Shown here: positions 31,763 through 39,904 of the stretch, one piece after another
Layout of the letters: each line of letters opens with the position of its first letter
How positions within the stretch are numbered: the first letter of the stretch is position 1
Assembly: GCA_030041335.1 (NCBI GenBank)
Contig: JASHOB010000125.1
Span: 39,870-103,869 of the forward strand
Length of the DNA stretch: 64,000 nt
Direction: 5' to 3'
From: Alphaproteobacteria bacterium
Lineage (GTDB): Bacteria > Pseudomonadota > Alphaproteobacteria > ATCC43930 > CGMCC-115725
Made by a program: the position numbers and the translations under genes
Notes under the pieces: generated by a model
Told to the model about the DNA's origin: nothing
The model's input: the letters and a program-made list of their open reading frames with translations, nothing else
Databases searched by the model: none

Positions 31763-33055
31763 CTATTCGTATTTCTTGTAGGTCGGCGTGGTGCAGCTCT
31801 CGCAGACCCAGGGGAAGGTCCAGTTGGCAACCTTGCCCTTATCCTCGGGAAGATATTTGGACGCCCACGCCTCACCGGGGACCGGCTTCGGCGTCTTCCA
31901 CACCACGGTGAACTGGCCGTCGGGACGAATTTCGCCGATCAGCACCGGCTTTGTCAGGTGATGGTTGGGAAGCATTACCGCCCAGCTTCCGGTGAGGTTC
32001 TTGACGCGCTGCCCGATCATCGCCTGGCGTACCGCATCAACATCCGTCGTGCCAGCCTGGAGCACGGCCTGCGTCCACATCTTGAAGCCGATATAGTGAG
32101 CCTCCATCGGGTCGTTGGTGGTGCGCTTGTCGTTCTTGATGAAGGCATGCCACTGCTTGATGAACGCGGCGTTTTCCGGCGTCTTTACCGACTCGAAATA
32201 GTTCCAGGCCGCCAGATGGCCGACCAGGTTTTTCGTGTCCATCCCGGAAAGCTCTTCTTCGCCGACCGAAAACGCCACGACGGGAATCTCGGTTGCCTTG
32301 ATGCCTTCATTGGCGAGCTCCTTATAGAACGGCACGTTAGCGTCGCCGTTGATGGTGGAGACCACGGCCGTCTTCTTGCCCGCGGACGCGAATTTCTTGA
32401 TGGCCGCAACCTCGGTTTGCCAATCGCTGAAGCCGAAGGGCGTGTAGTTCTCCATGATATCGTCGTCACTCACGCCATGAAGATGGAGAAAGGCACGCAA
32501 GATCTTGTTCGTCGTGCGCGGATAAACATAGTCCGTGCCTTCCAGCACCCAGCGCTTTGCCGAGCCACCTTCCTTGCCCATCAGATATTCGACCGCCGGG
32601 ATCGCCTGCTGGTTCGGCGCGGCGCCGGTGTAGAACACGCCGCGCTGCGATTCCTCGCCCTCATACTGGACAGGGTAGAACAGCAGCCCGTTGTCTTTGG
32701 CAAACACCGGCAGCACCGATTTGCGCGATACCGAGGTCCAGCAGCCGAACACGGCCACCACTTTGTCCTTCTCCAGCAACTCCGCCGCTTTTTCGGCGAA
32801 CAACGGCCAGTTCGATGCCGGGTCAACGACCACCGCCTCGACCTTCTTGCCAAGGAGCCCGCCCTTGCTGTTGAGGTCGGCCACCATCATCAAAATAGTG
32901 TCCTTGAGCGTGGTTTCGCTGATCGCCATGGTTCCCGACAGCGAATGGAGAACGCCGATCTTGATTGTGTCGTCAGCCCGCACCGGCTGCCAGAACGTCG
33001 TCGCCATCAGCGCTCCAGCGACCGCAACCGTTCCGAGTTTTGCCCTTGCCTTCAT
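31763..33055 (-). CDS. urtA: urea ABC transporter substrate-binding protein UrtA
   Basis: 430 residues with a Sec signal peptide (ends near VRA/DD). Type I periplasmic binding fold. UrtA hallmarks: IKIGVLHSLSGTMAISE, VFGCWTSVSRKSVLPVF, NGLLFYPVQYEGEE, FSVGEEEL and a C-terminal WVCESCTTP-type tail. Start ATG 33055 with AAAGG upstream. First gene of the 10.6-kb urt-ure cluster, with a candidate sigma-54 promoter about 50 bases upstream. Confidence 0.96.
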   Translation of the reverse strand: MKARAKLGTVAVAGALMATTFWQPVRADDTIKIGVLHSLSGTMAISETTLKDTILMMVADLNSKGGLLGKKVEAVVVDPASNWPLFAEKAAELLEKDKVVAVFGCWTSVSRKSVLPVFAKDNGLLFYPVQYEGEESQRGVFYTGAAPNQQAIPAVEYLMGKEGGSAKRWVLEGTDYVYPRTTNKILRAFLHLHGVSDDDIMENYTPFGFSDWQTEVAAIKKFASAGKKTAVVSTINGDANVPFYKELANEGIKATEIPVVAFSVGEEELSGMDTKNLVGHLAAWNYFESVKTPENAAFIKQWHAFIKNDKRTTNDPMEAHYIGFKMWTQAVLQAGTTDVDAVRQAMIGQRVKNLTGSWAVMLPNHHLTKPVLIGEIRPDGQFTVVWKTPKPVPGEAWASKYLPEDKGKVANWTFPWVCESCTTPTYKKYE

Positions 33056-33105
33056 TTTGCCAACCTTTCAATTAGGGCGTCCCTTTCGCCCCTTGCCGGG
33101 CGGGG

Positions 33106-33121
33106 AGCAAAATCCGGGCCA
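33106..33121 (-). promoter_or_regulatory. candidate sigma-54 promoter for urtA
   Basis: Minus strand: TGGCCCG, 4 bases, TTGCT. This matches TGGCACR-N4-TTGCW with one mismatch and keeps the required GG-N10-GC spacing. The start of transcription would be near 33095, giving a leader of about 40 bases. Nitrogen-regulated urea genes commonly use sigma-54 with NtrC. Match seen; use inferred. Confidence 0.55.
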
Positions 33122-33185
33122 TGGTTGCTTTGATCGAACGACGGTAAAGACTTAATGACGGAACCGACGGATCGCCCCAAAAATA

Positions 33186-33204
33186 GGCAATGTATGCATA
33201 TGCC
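33186..33204. promoter_or_regulatory. possible upstream activator site before the urt promoter
   Basis: An inverted GGCA-N11-TGCC with a TATGCATA core, centred about 100 bases upstream of the inferred sigma-54 start site, the usual place for an enhancer-binding protein. It matches the NtrC consensus poorly, so this is tentative. Confidence 0.22.
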
Positions 33205-33309
33205 CATTCAATTGACACGACCGCCCAAAGTTTGAGCATTCGCCAAGGTCGAACCGTCCGCGGATGCCGCCGAACCGTGCATTGGCTGATTGGGAGGCGA
33301 ATTCGCGCA

Positions 33310-33897
33310 TTATTTCAGGTCGTTACCGAGATCGCCGGATCGCCGCCGGGCAACCCTGATCGACTTCCGCGCGTTCGCTGCCCCCGTGTCTCTGGCTCCG
33401 CCGCAGCAGTCCGGCCGCCAGCGCTCCATCGACATTGGTCCCGGGGGTCGGACCGTCAGGCCACGCGCCATGAGGGTCGCCGCCAAAGGAATGAGCGAGA
33501 AGACGGCGAGTTCGCCAACGATGAAGGTCCTGATGCGCTTAAATCGGGCGGGTGGGAGGTCGAAACCCTGTCCCGCCGCAGCCTTGCGTGTGGCGATGAA
33601 AGCGAACGTCGGCGGCAGCGACAACAGCCCGACGACGGCAAACAGCGCCATCTTGATCCAGAATATCTCGCTGGCGGCGTAGAAGGCGACGCCTTTGGCG
33701 AAGAAAAACAGGCGCACGAGCCCGGTCGCGATCACCGCGATCACGGCCAGCAGATAGAGCAGATCGAGCTGCGGCAGCAAACGTACCGCGTTCCGGTCCA
33801 TGCGAGGCCGGAATACCGCCAGCTCGGCGCCGAGTAGTGCCAGGGTGCAAAAGATGCTGAGATCGTGGGCGTAAGCCGCAATCGCTTCGCTCAGCAT
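33310..33897 (-). CDS. DUF2214 family membrane protein with Arg-rich C-terminal extension
   Basis: 195 residues with about four membrane segments. The first 150 residues match the DUF2214 pattern (AYAHDLSIFCTLALLGAELAVFRP, LDLLYLLAVIAVIATGLVRL, FWIKMALF, VGELAVFSLIPLAATLMARG), where most family members end. A further 45 or so residues, rich in Arg and Pro, follow without resemblance to the family. They may reflect a lost stop codon or frameshift. Function of the family unknown. Last gene of a five-gene minus-strand operon, 12 bases after the flavoprotein gene. Confidence 0.75.
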   Translation of the reverse strand: MLSEAIAAYAHDLSIFCTLALLGAELAVFRPRMDRNAVRLLPQLDLLYLLAVIAVIATGLVRLFFFAKGVAFYAASEIFWIKMALFAVVGLLSLPPTFAFIATRKAAAGQGFDLPPARFKRIRTFIVGELAVFSLIPLAATLMARGLTVRPPGPMSMERWRPDCCGGARDTGAANARKSIRVARRRSGDLGNDLK

Positions 33898-33909
33898 AGA
33901 GCTGCCTTG

Positions 33910-34869
33910 TCAACCGAGGGCGGCGCGCGTTTGGCGATACTCGGTCTCAAGGCGCGCCACTAGTTCGGCCACAGCCGGTACGTTGTCGATGCTGCCGACG
34001 CCTTGGCCAGCGCCCCAGATGTCGCGCCAAACTTTGGCCCTGCTTTCGCCGCCGGAGGCGAAGTTCATTTTGCTCTTGTCGGCGACCGGCAGATCGTCGG
34101 GATCAAGGCCGGCGTTGCGGATGCTCGGCTTCAGGTAGTTGCCGAGCACGCCGCTGAAGAGGTTGGTGTAAACAATGTCGGCCGCGCTGGCGTCGAGTAA
34201 CATTTGCTTGTAGGCCGGCTGGGCGTTCGCCTCTCGCGTCGCGATGAAGCGCGTGCCCATATAGGCAAGATCGGCGCCGATTGCCTGCGCAGCCAGGATC
34301 GCGCTTCCCGTCGTGATCGCGCCCGAAAGGATGATGGTGCCGGAGAAGAAGCGCCTCACTTCCGGCACCAGCGCAAAGGGCGAAAGCATGCCGGCATGGC
34401 CACCCGCTCCGGCGCAGACCAGGATCAGCCCGTCTACGCCCTGCTCGGCCGCTTTCTGCGCATGTCGCATGCTGATCACGTCGTGAAACACCACGCCGCC
34501 GTAAGAATGCACCGCTTTGACGACCTCGGCGGGCGGCCGCAGGCTGGTGATCTGGATCGGCACGCGCTGACGCACGCAGACCTCGACATCGTGCTCGAGA
34601 CGGTCGTTGGAGGCGTGCACGATCTGATTCACGGCAAAAGGTGCGACCTTCGCTCGCGGATGCGCCGCCTGGTATGAGGCCAGCCCGTCCTTGATTTGCA
34701 GGATCCACTCTTCGAGCTTTTCCTTGGGCCGTGCATTGAGCGCCGGAAACGAGCCGATGATGCCGGCGGTGCATTGCGCGATAACGAGTGCCGGCACCGA
34801 GACGATGAACATCGGCGCGCCAACCGCCGGCAGCCTTAGGCGGTCTTGCAAAAGGGGCGGCAGTGGCAT
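33910..34869 (-). CDS. nitronate monooxygenase-like FMN protein
   Basis: 319 residues from the ATG at 34869, preceded by GGAGGAG; an open frame upstream is inside the previous gene. 2-nitropropane dioxygenase/NMO TIM barrel: LRLPAVGAPMFIVSVP, HDVISMRHAQKAAEQGVDGLI, CAGAGGHAG (phosphate-binding loop with the catalytic-type His), ILSGAITTGSAILAAQAIGADLAYMGTRF. Such FMN enzymes oxidise nitronates, but many homologues have other, unknown substrates. Operon position suggests a role with the carotenoid-oxygenase-like enzyme. Confidence 0.88.
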   Translation of the reverse strand: MPLPPLLQDRLRLPAVGAPMFIVSVPALVIAQCTAGIIGSFPALNARPKEKLEEWILQIKDGLASYQAAHPRAKVAPFAVNQIVHASNDRLEHDVEVCVRQRVPIQITSLRPPAEVVKAVHSYGGVVFHDVISMRHAQKAAEQGVDGLILVCAGAGGHAGMLSPFALVPEVRRFFSGTIILSGAITTGSAILAAQAIGADLAYMGTRFIATREANAQPAYKQMLLDASAADIVYTNLFSGVLGNYLKPSIRNAGLDPDDLPVADKSKMNFASGGESRAKVWRDIWGAGQGVGSIDNVPAVAELVARLETEYRQTRAALG

Positions 34870-34880
34870 GGCTCCTCCGG

Positions 34881-35447
34881 TCAGCCGGGCGCGGCGGCGC
34901 CGCCCGGCAACGACCGCCGCACATGGGCGGGATACCACGTCGAAAACCAAATCGCGGCGACAAAAGCGGCGACGGTCAGGGCGATCAGTGCGCTCACCGG
35001 GACCGTTGGGAAATAGATCGCCACTGCATCGCATCCGGCGGAAATCAGAAAAGTCGCCGCCCAGACGGCAGTGATAATGTCGTTGGTGCGGATGAAGAGC
35101 GGATGAGTCCAGAACCGTTCCGGCACGGACTCCCTGGCGTATTGCAGCGTGAAGGGGCGCCGGATCGCGAGCGAGAACAGCACGATGAAGGCGAGGCCAC
35201 CGTCGACAGCGAGGCGGACGCCGGCGATGCTCCAATCGGGATGCATCACGAGGGTATAAAGCATCAACAGCGCGAACAGAATCAAACTGCCGATCTCGAG
35301 AATCTTGATGGTGCCGCCGCGGAGCGCGAGGCGGCCCATCAAGATCGCTGACATCGCCGTCGCTCCCGTCAGCGCGAGGAGCGGCGTCGACCATCGCATC
35401 AACAGGAAAAAGACGATGAACGGCGTCAGGCCGAGAAGGATGCTCAT
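34881..35447 (-). CDS. membrane protein of unknown function
   Basis: 188 residues with about five or six hydrophobic segments (LGLTPFIVFFLLM, IGSLILFALLMLYTLV, LAFIVLFSLAI, IITAVWAATFLISAG, ALIALTVAAFVAAIWF). I do not recognise the family with certainty. It lies 9 bases after the carotenoid-oxygenase gene and 11 bases before the flavoprotein gene, so it is firmly inside the operon. Confidence 0.8.
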   Translation of the reverse strand: MSILLGLTPFIVFFLLMRWSTPLLALTGATAMSAILMGRLALRGGTIKILEIGSLILFALLMLYTLVMHPDWSIAGVRLAVDGGLAFIVLFSLAIRRPFTLQYARESVPERFWTHPLFIRTNDIITAVWAATFLISAGCDAVAIYFPTVPVSALIALTVAAFVAAIWFSTWYPAHVRRSLPGGAAAPG

Positions 35448-35456
35448 GATCGCTCG

Positions 35457-36869
35457 CTAGGCTTGCCGCCAATTGCCATGGAAGCCATGCGGCACGCGGT
35501 GAGACAATTCCGCCAGCGCGATTGGCCCCCTGTCGACTGACGCGGCATCAAACACGGCGAGATCGCTGCGCTTATCGGCGGCGCGATAGATCGTCGCCAG
35601 CAAATAGCCGTCGCCCTCTGGCGCATCTTGCCTGGCCGGCACGAACACCGGCTCCGAGGTGCTGTCGCCATCGGGTAAGCGGTAAATCCTGCGCGTGCCG
35701 GTCGTGTAGTCGAGGTGCGCCAGAATGTTGAACTCGGCGTTGAGGTCGCGACCGGCCGCCGCTGCATAATAGCCGTGTCGATAGGGTAATCCGGCGAAGC
35801 GCTCGTCGAGACGCGGGAACTCGCCCGAGAGATCATCGATCTGTGCGCGATCGAAGCTGTCGCTGTTGGAGGCAAGATCAAAGGTCCAGCGTGTCAATCG
35901 TGCGCCCGCCGTCCGGGGCGAGATCGGCGTGCCATCGGGACCCGGGAACAGCGGCGCCGATTCGTATTGCATCACGTCGGCGACGATCTTGCCGTCCTCC
36001 TCATAGGCATTCATGGGATGAAAGACGTAGCAGGGCTCACATTGGAACCAACGGATGGTCGAAACCGCGGCGGCGCGCTGCATCACGCCAACATAAGCAC
36101 CTTTCGCCGGCTCCCAGGCAAAGGCCGGCTTGCCGGCCGTTGCGCGCTCCAGGCTGCCGGTCAGCGGCAGAATTGGAAACAGCACATAATTCCGTGTGAC
36201 CAGAAAGTCATGGACCATCGATGTATAGGGCGCCTCGAATCTGTCGAGCCGCGTCACTCTGCCGGTCTTGTCGGTCACGCCATAGACCATGGTCTGGGTG
36301 AAAAAGCCGCCGACGGAATAGGCGAAGAACACCATCTCGCCGGTTTCGGGATCGCATTTCGGATGTGCCGTAACCTTGCCCCCTTTGAGCGCGCCGGCGA
36401 AATCCCACGCTCCTTCCGTTGCCAGCGTTTCCGGATCGAGTGCGACCGGGAGATGGGCCTCTTCCAGGGCCAGCAGCTTATTGCCATGCCAAATGATGTT
36501 GGTGTTGGCGCTGCCGCCCCCATCCTTGCCGATCACCGAGGGATCGCTGGTTAGGGGATTGCTCCAGGAGCCGAACAGCGCCCGGCGCGCGTCATGTTCC
36601 AGCCGCCATTTCGGCGTACGCACCCAGCGATTGCGGTAGGCGACGCGGCCATCGGCAATATGGAACGCGTGCACCATGCCGTCGCCGATGAACCAGTGAT
36701 GATTGGCGTCGCGCGGTGCGAATTGCGGATTAGGGCCGTTGCGGTAGAGTGTGCCCTGCAACGCCTTGGGCAATTCGCCGCGCACCGGCAGATTGTCGGC
36801 CTCGGCTTCGAAGGTGATGGGCGCGAAATTGCCGCGGAAGAACGGCGTCTCAGGAAACGGCTGACTCAT
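35457..36869 (-). CDS. carotenoid oxygenase family protein (carotenoid/stilbene cleavage dioxygenase)
   Basis: 470 residues, full family length. The seven-bladed propeller's four iron-binding histidines are all visible: VTAHPKCD, SMVHDF, FHPMNAY and GFHGNW at the C-terminus. Other family text: GTLYRNGPNPQF near residue 40 and HWFIGDGMVHAF. The family splits C=C bonds of carotenoids, apocarotenoids, lignostilbenes or related alkenes with Fe(II) and O2. No signal peptide, so cytosolic. It overlaps the TetR gene by 4 bases; substrate unknown. Confidence 0.93.
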   Translation of the reverse strand: MSQPFPETPFFRGNFAPITFEAEADNLPVRGELPKALQGTLYRNGPNPQFAPRDANHHWFIGDGMVHAFHIADGRVAYRNRWVRTPKWRLEHDARRALFGSWSNPLTSDPSVIGKDGGGSANTNIIWHGNKLLALEEAHLPVALDPETLATEGAWDFAGALKGGKVTAHPKCDPETGEMVFFAYSVGGFFTQTMVYGVTDKTGRVTRLDRFEAPYTSMVHDFLVTRNYVLFPILPLTGSLERATAGKPAFAWEPAKGAYVGVMQRAAAVSTIRWFQCEPCYVFHPMNAYEEDGKIVADVMQYESAPLFPGPDGTPISPRTAGARLTRWTFDLASNSDSFDRAQIDDLSGEFPRLDERFAGLPYRHGYYAAAAGRDLNAEFNILAHLDYTTGTRRIYRLPDGDSTSEPVFVPARQDAPEGDGYLLATIYRAADKRSDLAVFDAASVDRGPIALAELSHRVPHGFHGNWRQA

Positions 36870-37492
36870 GAGGCTCTCCTCTTTTCCGACTGATTGTCGG
36901 CCCGAGCACCACGTGCCAAAAGGTGCATCGCTGTGCGATGCACGGTGGCGAAATCGGGTCTTGGATTGAGCTTACCGGCCAGGTGCAGCACCACGAGACC
37001 GTGAACCGTTGCCCAGAAGATTTGCCCGAGCATTTCGGCGTCACCGGCGACAAAACCGCCTTTGACCAGCGCCTCGATATAGCCGGTCATGGTGCGACGC
37101 GCGCGCAGGCTGGCGCGTTCGAGTTCCGGGAAGCGGCCGTCGTCGGGTTGATTGAAATCGAACATCAATTTGTAGGCATGCGGTTTGCCAAAGGCGAAAT
37201 GAAGATATGCCCGGCCAACCGCGTCCGCGCGCTCGGCGGCGTTGCCGCGGACGCGCGCCGCTTGTTCGAGGGCAGCGGCGAAGTCGTCGAAGGCGTTGGC
37301 GCGCACGGCCGCCAAGATCGAATTCTTGTCCTTGAAATAGCGGTAGGGCGTCATGGCGCTGACGCCCAGTTCACGGGCCAGTTCGCGCATCGTCACCGCG
37401 TCCGGCCCACGTTCGGCAAAGAGGCGCTCGGCCACGGCGCAAAGCCGGCGACGGAATGCCTTTATCTCATCGGGGGAGCGGTTCCGGGGCAT
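36866..37492 (-). CDS. TetR/AcrR family transcriptional regulator
   Basis: 208 residues from the ATG at 37492; longer readings are not supported by a ribosome site. N-terminal HTH: AERLFAERGPDAVTMRELARELGVSAMTPYRYFKDKNSIL (residues about 17-55). The C-terminal domain carries 'ATVHGLVVLHLAGKL', the WHG-type ligand domain. Start codon lies next to overlapping TGTA/TACA palindromes, suggesting autoregulation. First gene of the operon with the carotenoid oxygenase. Confidence 0.9.
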   Translation of the reverse strand: MPRNRSPDEIKAFRRRLCAVAERLFAERGPDAVTMRELARELGVSAMTPYRYFKDKNSILAAVRANAFDDFAAALEQAARVRGNAAERADAVGRAYLHFAFGKPHAYKLMFDFNQPDDGRFPELERASLRARRTMTGYIEALVKGGFVAGDAEMLGQIFWATVHGLVVLHLAGKLNPRPDFATVHRTAMHLLARGARADNQSEKRRAS

Positions 37493-37497
37493 TAATT

Positions 37498-37514
37498 TAC
37501 ATTGTATATTTACA
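37498..37514. promoter_or_regulatory. likely TetR operator
   Basis: TACATTGTA (37498-37506) overlaps TGTATATTTACA (37503-37514), giving two interlocked TGTA/TACA palindromes 6-22 bases from the TetR start. AT-rich island in GC-rich DNA, as expected for a promoter-operator. Confidence 0.5.
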
Positions 37515-37963
37515 GCGTCACCTGTCAAGCCCCCGGTGCAAGACGGACCCAGGCGGTTGGAGCGACGGCCCACGGCCGGTGCTGGCAAAAGGGCCTCGCG
37601 ACCTCGCCAAAACGGCGCGGGGGCGCGATTAGGCGCTGTCGGGCCAAAGCCGGGCGCCCGCCTGGCGGCGAGCGACCTTTTTGAGCGGGCGGGCTCGCGC
37701 TGGCGCCGATGACGATTGGTCGCCGCCGGCGTGGCGGCCGTGACTCCGGCGATTCGCTTCATTAGAGTGGCGGCCAAGCGTGGCGGGGACCGAGCACGCC
37801 AGTGGCGCGATTGCCGACCCGGAGGAACGATCGCTCCTTGCGGGCGAATGAGCGGGCGACCCGTGAGCGTCGCCCACGGCGAGCACGGGGTGCTTGATCT
37901 ATTTCACGCCGCGACATCGCAGCGAGTTTGGAACATCGGTGCCGCGGTTTGAGGGAGGCGTGC
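37515..37963. other. divergent intergenic region
   Basis: About 450 bases between the TetR operon and the M24 gene. Very GC-rich, without a frame that looks like a protein. It should hold the plus-strand promoter for the M24 gene; no clear -35/-10 pair seen. Confidence 0.4.
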
Positions 37964-39328
37964 GTGGCAAAAAGGAAACCGGCCGAACCGCACATTGTCC
38001 GAGCAGCCGACATCAAGACGGCTCCGGTCAAGGTGAAGGCGCTCCCGGAAATGCCGCTCGCCGAAGCCGATCTTGACGCCCGCCACGATTGGTCGCGGCC
38101 GATACCGGCGCTCGGTCCGATCGCGGTCGATTTCGAGGCGCGGGTGGATTTCGCGCGGCTGCATCGCTACCGCCTCGCACGCACGCGGCAGGCATTGGCG
38201 AAATCCGGCCTCGGCGCGCTCCTGGTCTTCGACCAGTACAATATCCGCTACATTACCTCGACGGTGATCGGCAATTGGGCGCGCGACAAGTTTACCCGCT
38301 ACGCGCTCCTGCCCGGCGGTGGCGAACCGCATATCTGGGATTTTGGCTCCGCCGCCAAGCATCACCGCCTCTTTGCACCGTGGCTGCATCAGCACAATTG
38401 CCATGCCGGAATGTTGGGATTGCGCGGCGCCGTGCATCCGCGCATCGGCCTGATGACGAGCGCCGCTGAGGAGTTGCGCTCGATCCTGGACGAGAACGGC
38501 GTGGCCGACATGCCGGTTGGCGTCGACGTTGTCGAACCGGCGATGTTGTTCGAGCTCGAAAAGGCCGGCATCGCCGTGCGCGACGGCCAACAGGTCATGC
38601 TCGATGCGCGCGAGATCAAAAGTGCCGAGGAAATCGCGCTTCTCAATATGTCGGCGTCGATCGTCGACGGAACCTATCAGACCATTGCCGAGCACTTAAA
38701 ACCCGGCATTCGCGAGAACGAAATCGTGGGGCTCGCCAACCACCGCCTCTACGATCTCGGCTCCGACGATGTCGAGGCGATCAACGCGATTTCCGGCGAG
38801 CGCTGTTCGCCGCATCCGCACAACTTCACCGACCGGCTCATCCGCCCCGGCGATCAGGCGTTCTTCGATATCATCCAGAGTTTCCAGGGTTACCGCACCT
38901 GTTACTACCGCACTTTCAACGTCGGCCGCGCCACCGACGCGCAACGCGACGCCTACAAGCGGGCGCGGGAATGGATCGACGCCGCGATCGACCTGGTGAA
39001 GCCGGGCGTGCGCACCGATCAGATCGCGGCGTGCTGGCCCAAGGCCACTGAGATCGGATTTGCCAGCGAAATGGAGGCGTTTGGACTGTTATTCGGCCAC
39101 GGGCTGGGATTGGGCCTGCACGAGCGGCCAATCATTTCGCGACTCAATTCCTTCGACGATCCGCAAGAGATCAAGGAAGGCATGGTGTTCGCACTCGAGA
39201 CCTATTGCCCGGCCAGCGACGGCTATTCGGCCGCGCGCATCGAGGAGGAGGTGGTGGTGACGCCGAAAGGCGCCAAAGTCATCACGCTCTACCCGGCGCA
39301 AGAGCTGCCGATCGCCAATCCCTATTGA
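37964..39328 (+). CDS. M24 (aminopeptidase P/DddP-like) family protein lacking one metal ligand
   Basis: 454 residues from a GTG at 37964 with GGGAGG 5 bases upstream; an ATG 36 bases earlier lacks a ribosome site. N-terminal creatinase-type domain (ALLVFDQYNIRYITST) and C-terminal pita-bread domain. Of the usual ligands, D302 (AFFDII), H379 (FGHGLGLGLHERP), E412 (FALETY) and E427 (RIEEEV) are present. The second Asp, expected after GY in GYxSDxTR, is Cys (GYRTCYYRTF, C313). Relatives include DddP DMSP lyase and Xaa-Pro peptidases; metal-free members such as creatinase also exist. Activity cannot be assigned. Confidence 0.85.
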   Translation: MAKRKPAEPHIVRAADIKTAPVKVKALPEMPLAEADLDARHDWSRPIPALGPIAVDFEARVDFARLHRYRLARTRQALAKSGLGALLVFDQYNIRYITSTVIGNWARDKFTRYALLPGGGEPHIWDFGSAAKHHRLFAPWLHQHNCHAGMLGLRGAVHPRIGLMTSAAEELRSILDENGVADMPVGVDVVEPAMLFELEKAGIAVRDGQQVMLDAREIKSAEEIALLNMSASIVDGTYQTIAEHLKPGIRENEIVGLANHRLYDLGSDDVEAINAISGERCSPHPHNFTDRLIRPGDQAFFDIIQSFQGYRTCYYRTFNVGRATDAQRDAYKRAREWIDAAIDLVKPGVRTDQIAACWPKATEIGFASEMEAFGLLFGHGLGLGLHERPIISRLNSFDDPQEIKEGMVFALETYCPASDGYSAARIEEEVVVTPKGAKVITLYPAQELPIANPY

Positions 39329-39342
39329 GGGCGAGGACAGGT

Positions 39343-39834
39343 TTGATCCACCGCGCCGCGATTGGTGCCGCCTGGCGGCGCCGCGTTTGGCCGGGCGCCA
39401 AGCGCCCCTCCAAAAGGGGCCTGAGCGGGCTGCCATTGCTGCTCGGTATTCTGTCGCTGACGAGCGGCGCCAGCGCCGCGAGCATCGTCGGCTACTGGTA
39501 TGGCGAAGGCTATCAGCCGCTGTGGCGCGAGAATGCCCAATGGCTGATGCATCTCGCGCCCGACGGCGGCTACGCTGTCGAGTTTCGGCAATATCGCAAT
39601 TGCCAGGTGGTGCTGGACCAGAAGGAAACCGGCACCTGGACAATGAGGGGTGAGTTTCGCACCATCACCACCGATGTGGACGGCCGGCCGACGCGCTATG
39701 AGAACGACTATCGCGTCGGCACGTTGACTGAGACGGAATTCGATATCACTCATATCGGCACGGGGCAGGCTTATGTCGAGAAGCGCGTCGGCGCCAATTT
39801 TGCGATGCCGAAGCCGGACTGTCCGACGAGCTGA
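39343..39834 (+). CDS. exported protein of unknown function (lipocalin-like)
   Basis: 163 residues if the TTG at 39343 (GAGGACAGG upstream) is the start; no in-frame ATG gives a better one. A long basic lead is followed by a hydrophobic segment (LPLLLGILSLTSGASA) and probable cleavage before SIVGYWYGEGY. The mature part is beta-rich (WLMHLAPDGGYAVEFRQY, GTWTMRGEFRTITTD), reminiscent of a small lipocalin-like fold. It lies 14 bases after the M24 gene. Function unknown. Confidence 0.65.
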   Translation: MIHRAAIGAAWRRRVWPGAKRPSKRGLSGLPLLLGILSLTSGASAASIVGYWYGEGYQPLWRENAQWLMHLAPDGGYAVEFRQYRNCQVVLDQKETGTWTMRGEFRTITTDVDGRPTRYENDYRVGTLTETEFDITHIGTGQAYVEKRVGANFAMPKPDCPTS

Positions 39835-39904
39835 GACCTTGGCATACCCACTTTCTTTCTCCATCCCCTTCGCCCCAAGGCGTCGGGATTTTGAGGGGTG
39901 ATCA

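Noticed and set aside
31958..33133. Plus-strand frame of about 390 codons antisense to urtA
   Set aside because: Shadow of urtA; no domain pattern.
34870..35472. Long N-terminal extension of the nitronate-monooxygenase-like frame
   Set aside because: The frame stays open through the upstream membrane-protein gene, but the ATG at 34869 has a strong ribosome site and matches the family start.
37493..37777. Long N-terminal extension of the TetR frame
   Set aside because: The HTH begins normally after ATG 37492; the extension is Arg/Pro-rich and crosses the likely operator.
38000..39328. Naming the M24 protein a DMSP lyase (dddP)
   Set aside because: The fold is shared, but one metal ligand differs and the distinctive DddP DTD motif is absent, so the assignment would be unsafe.
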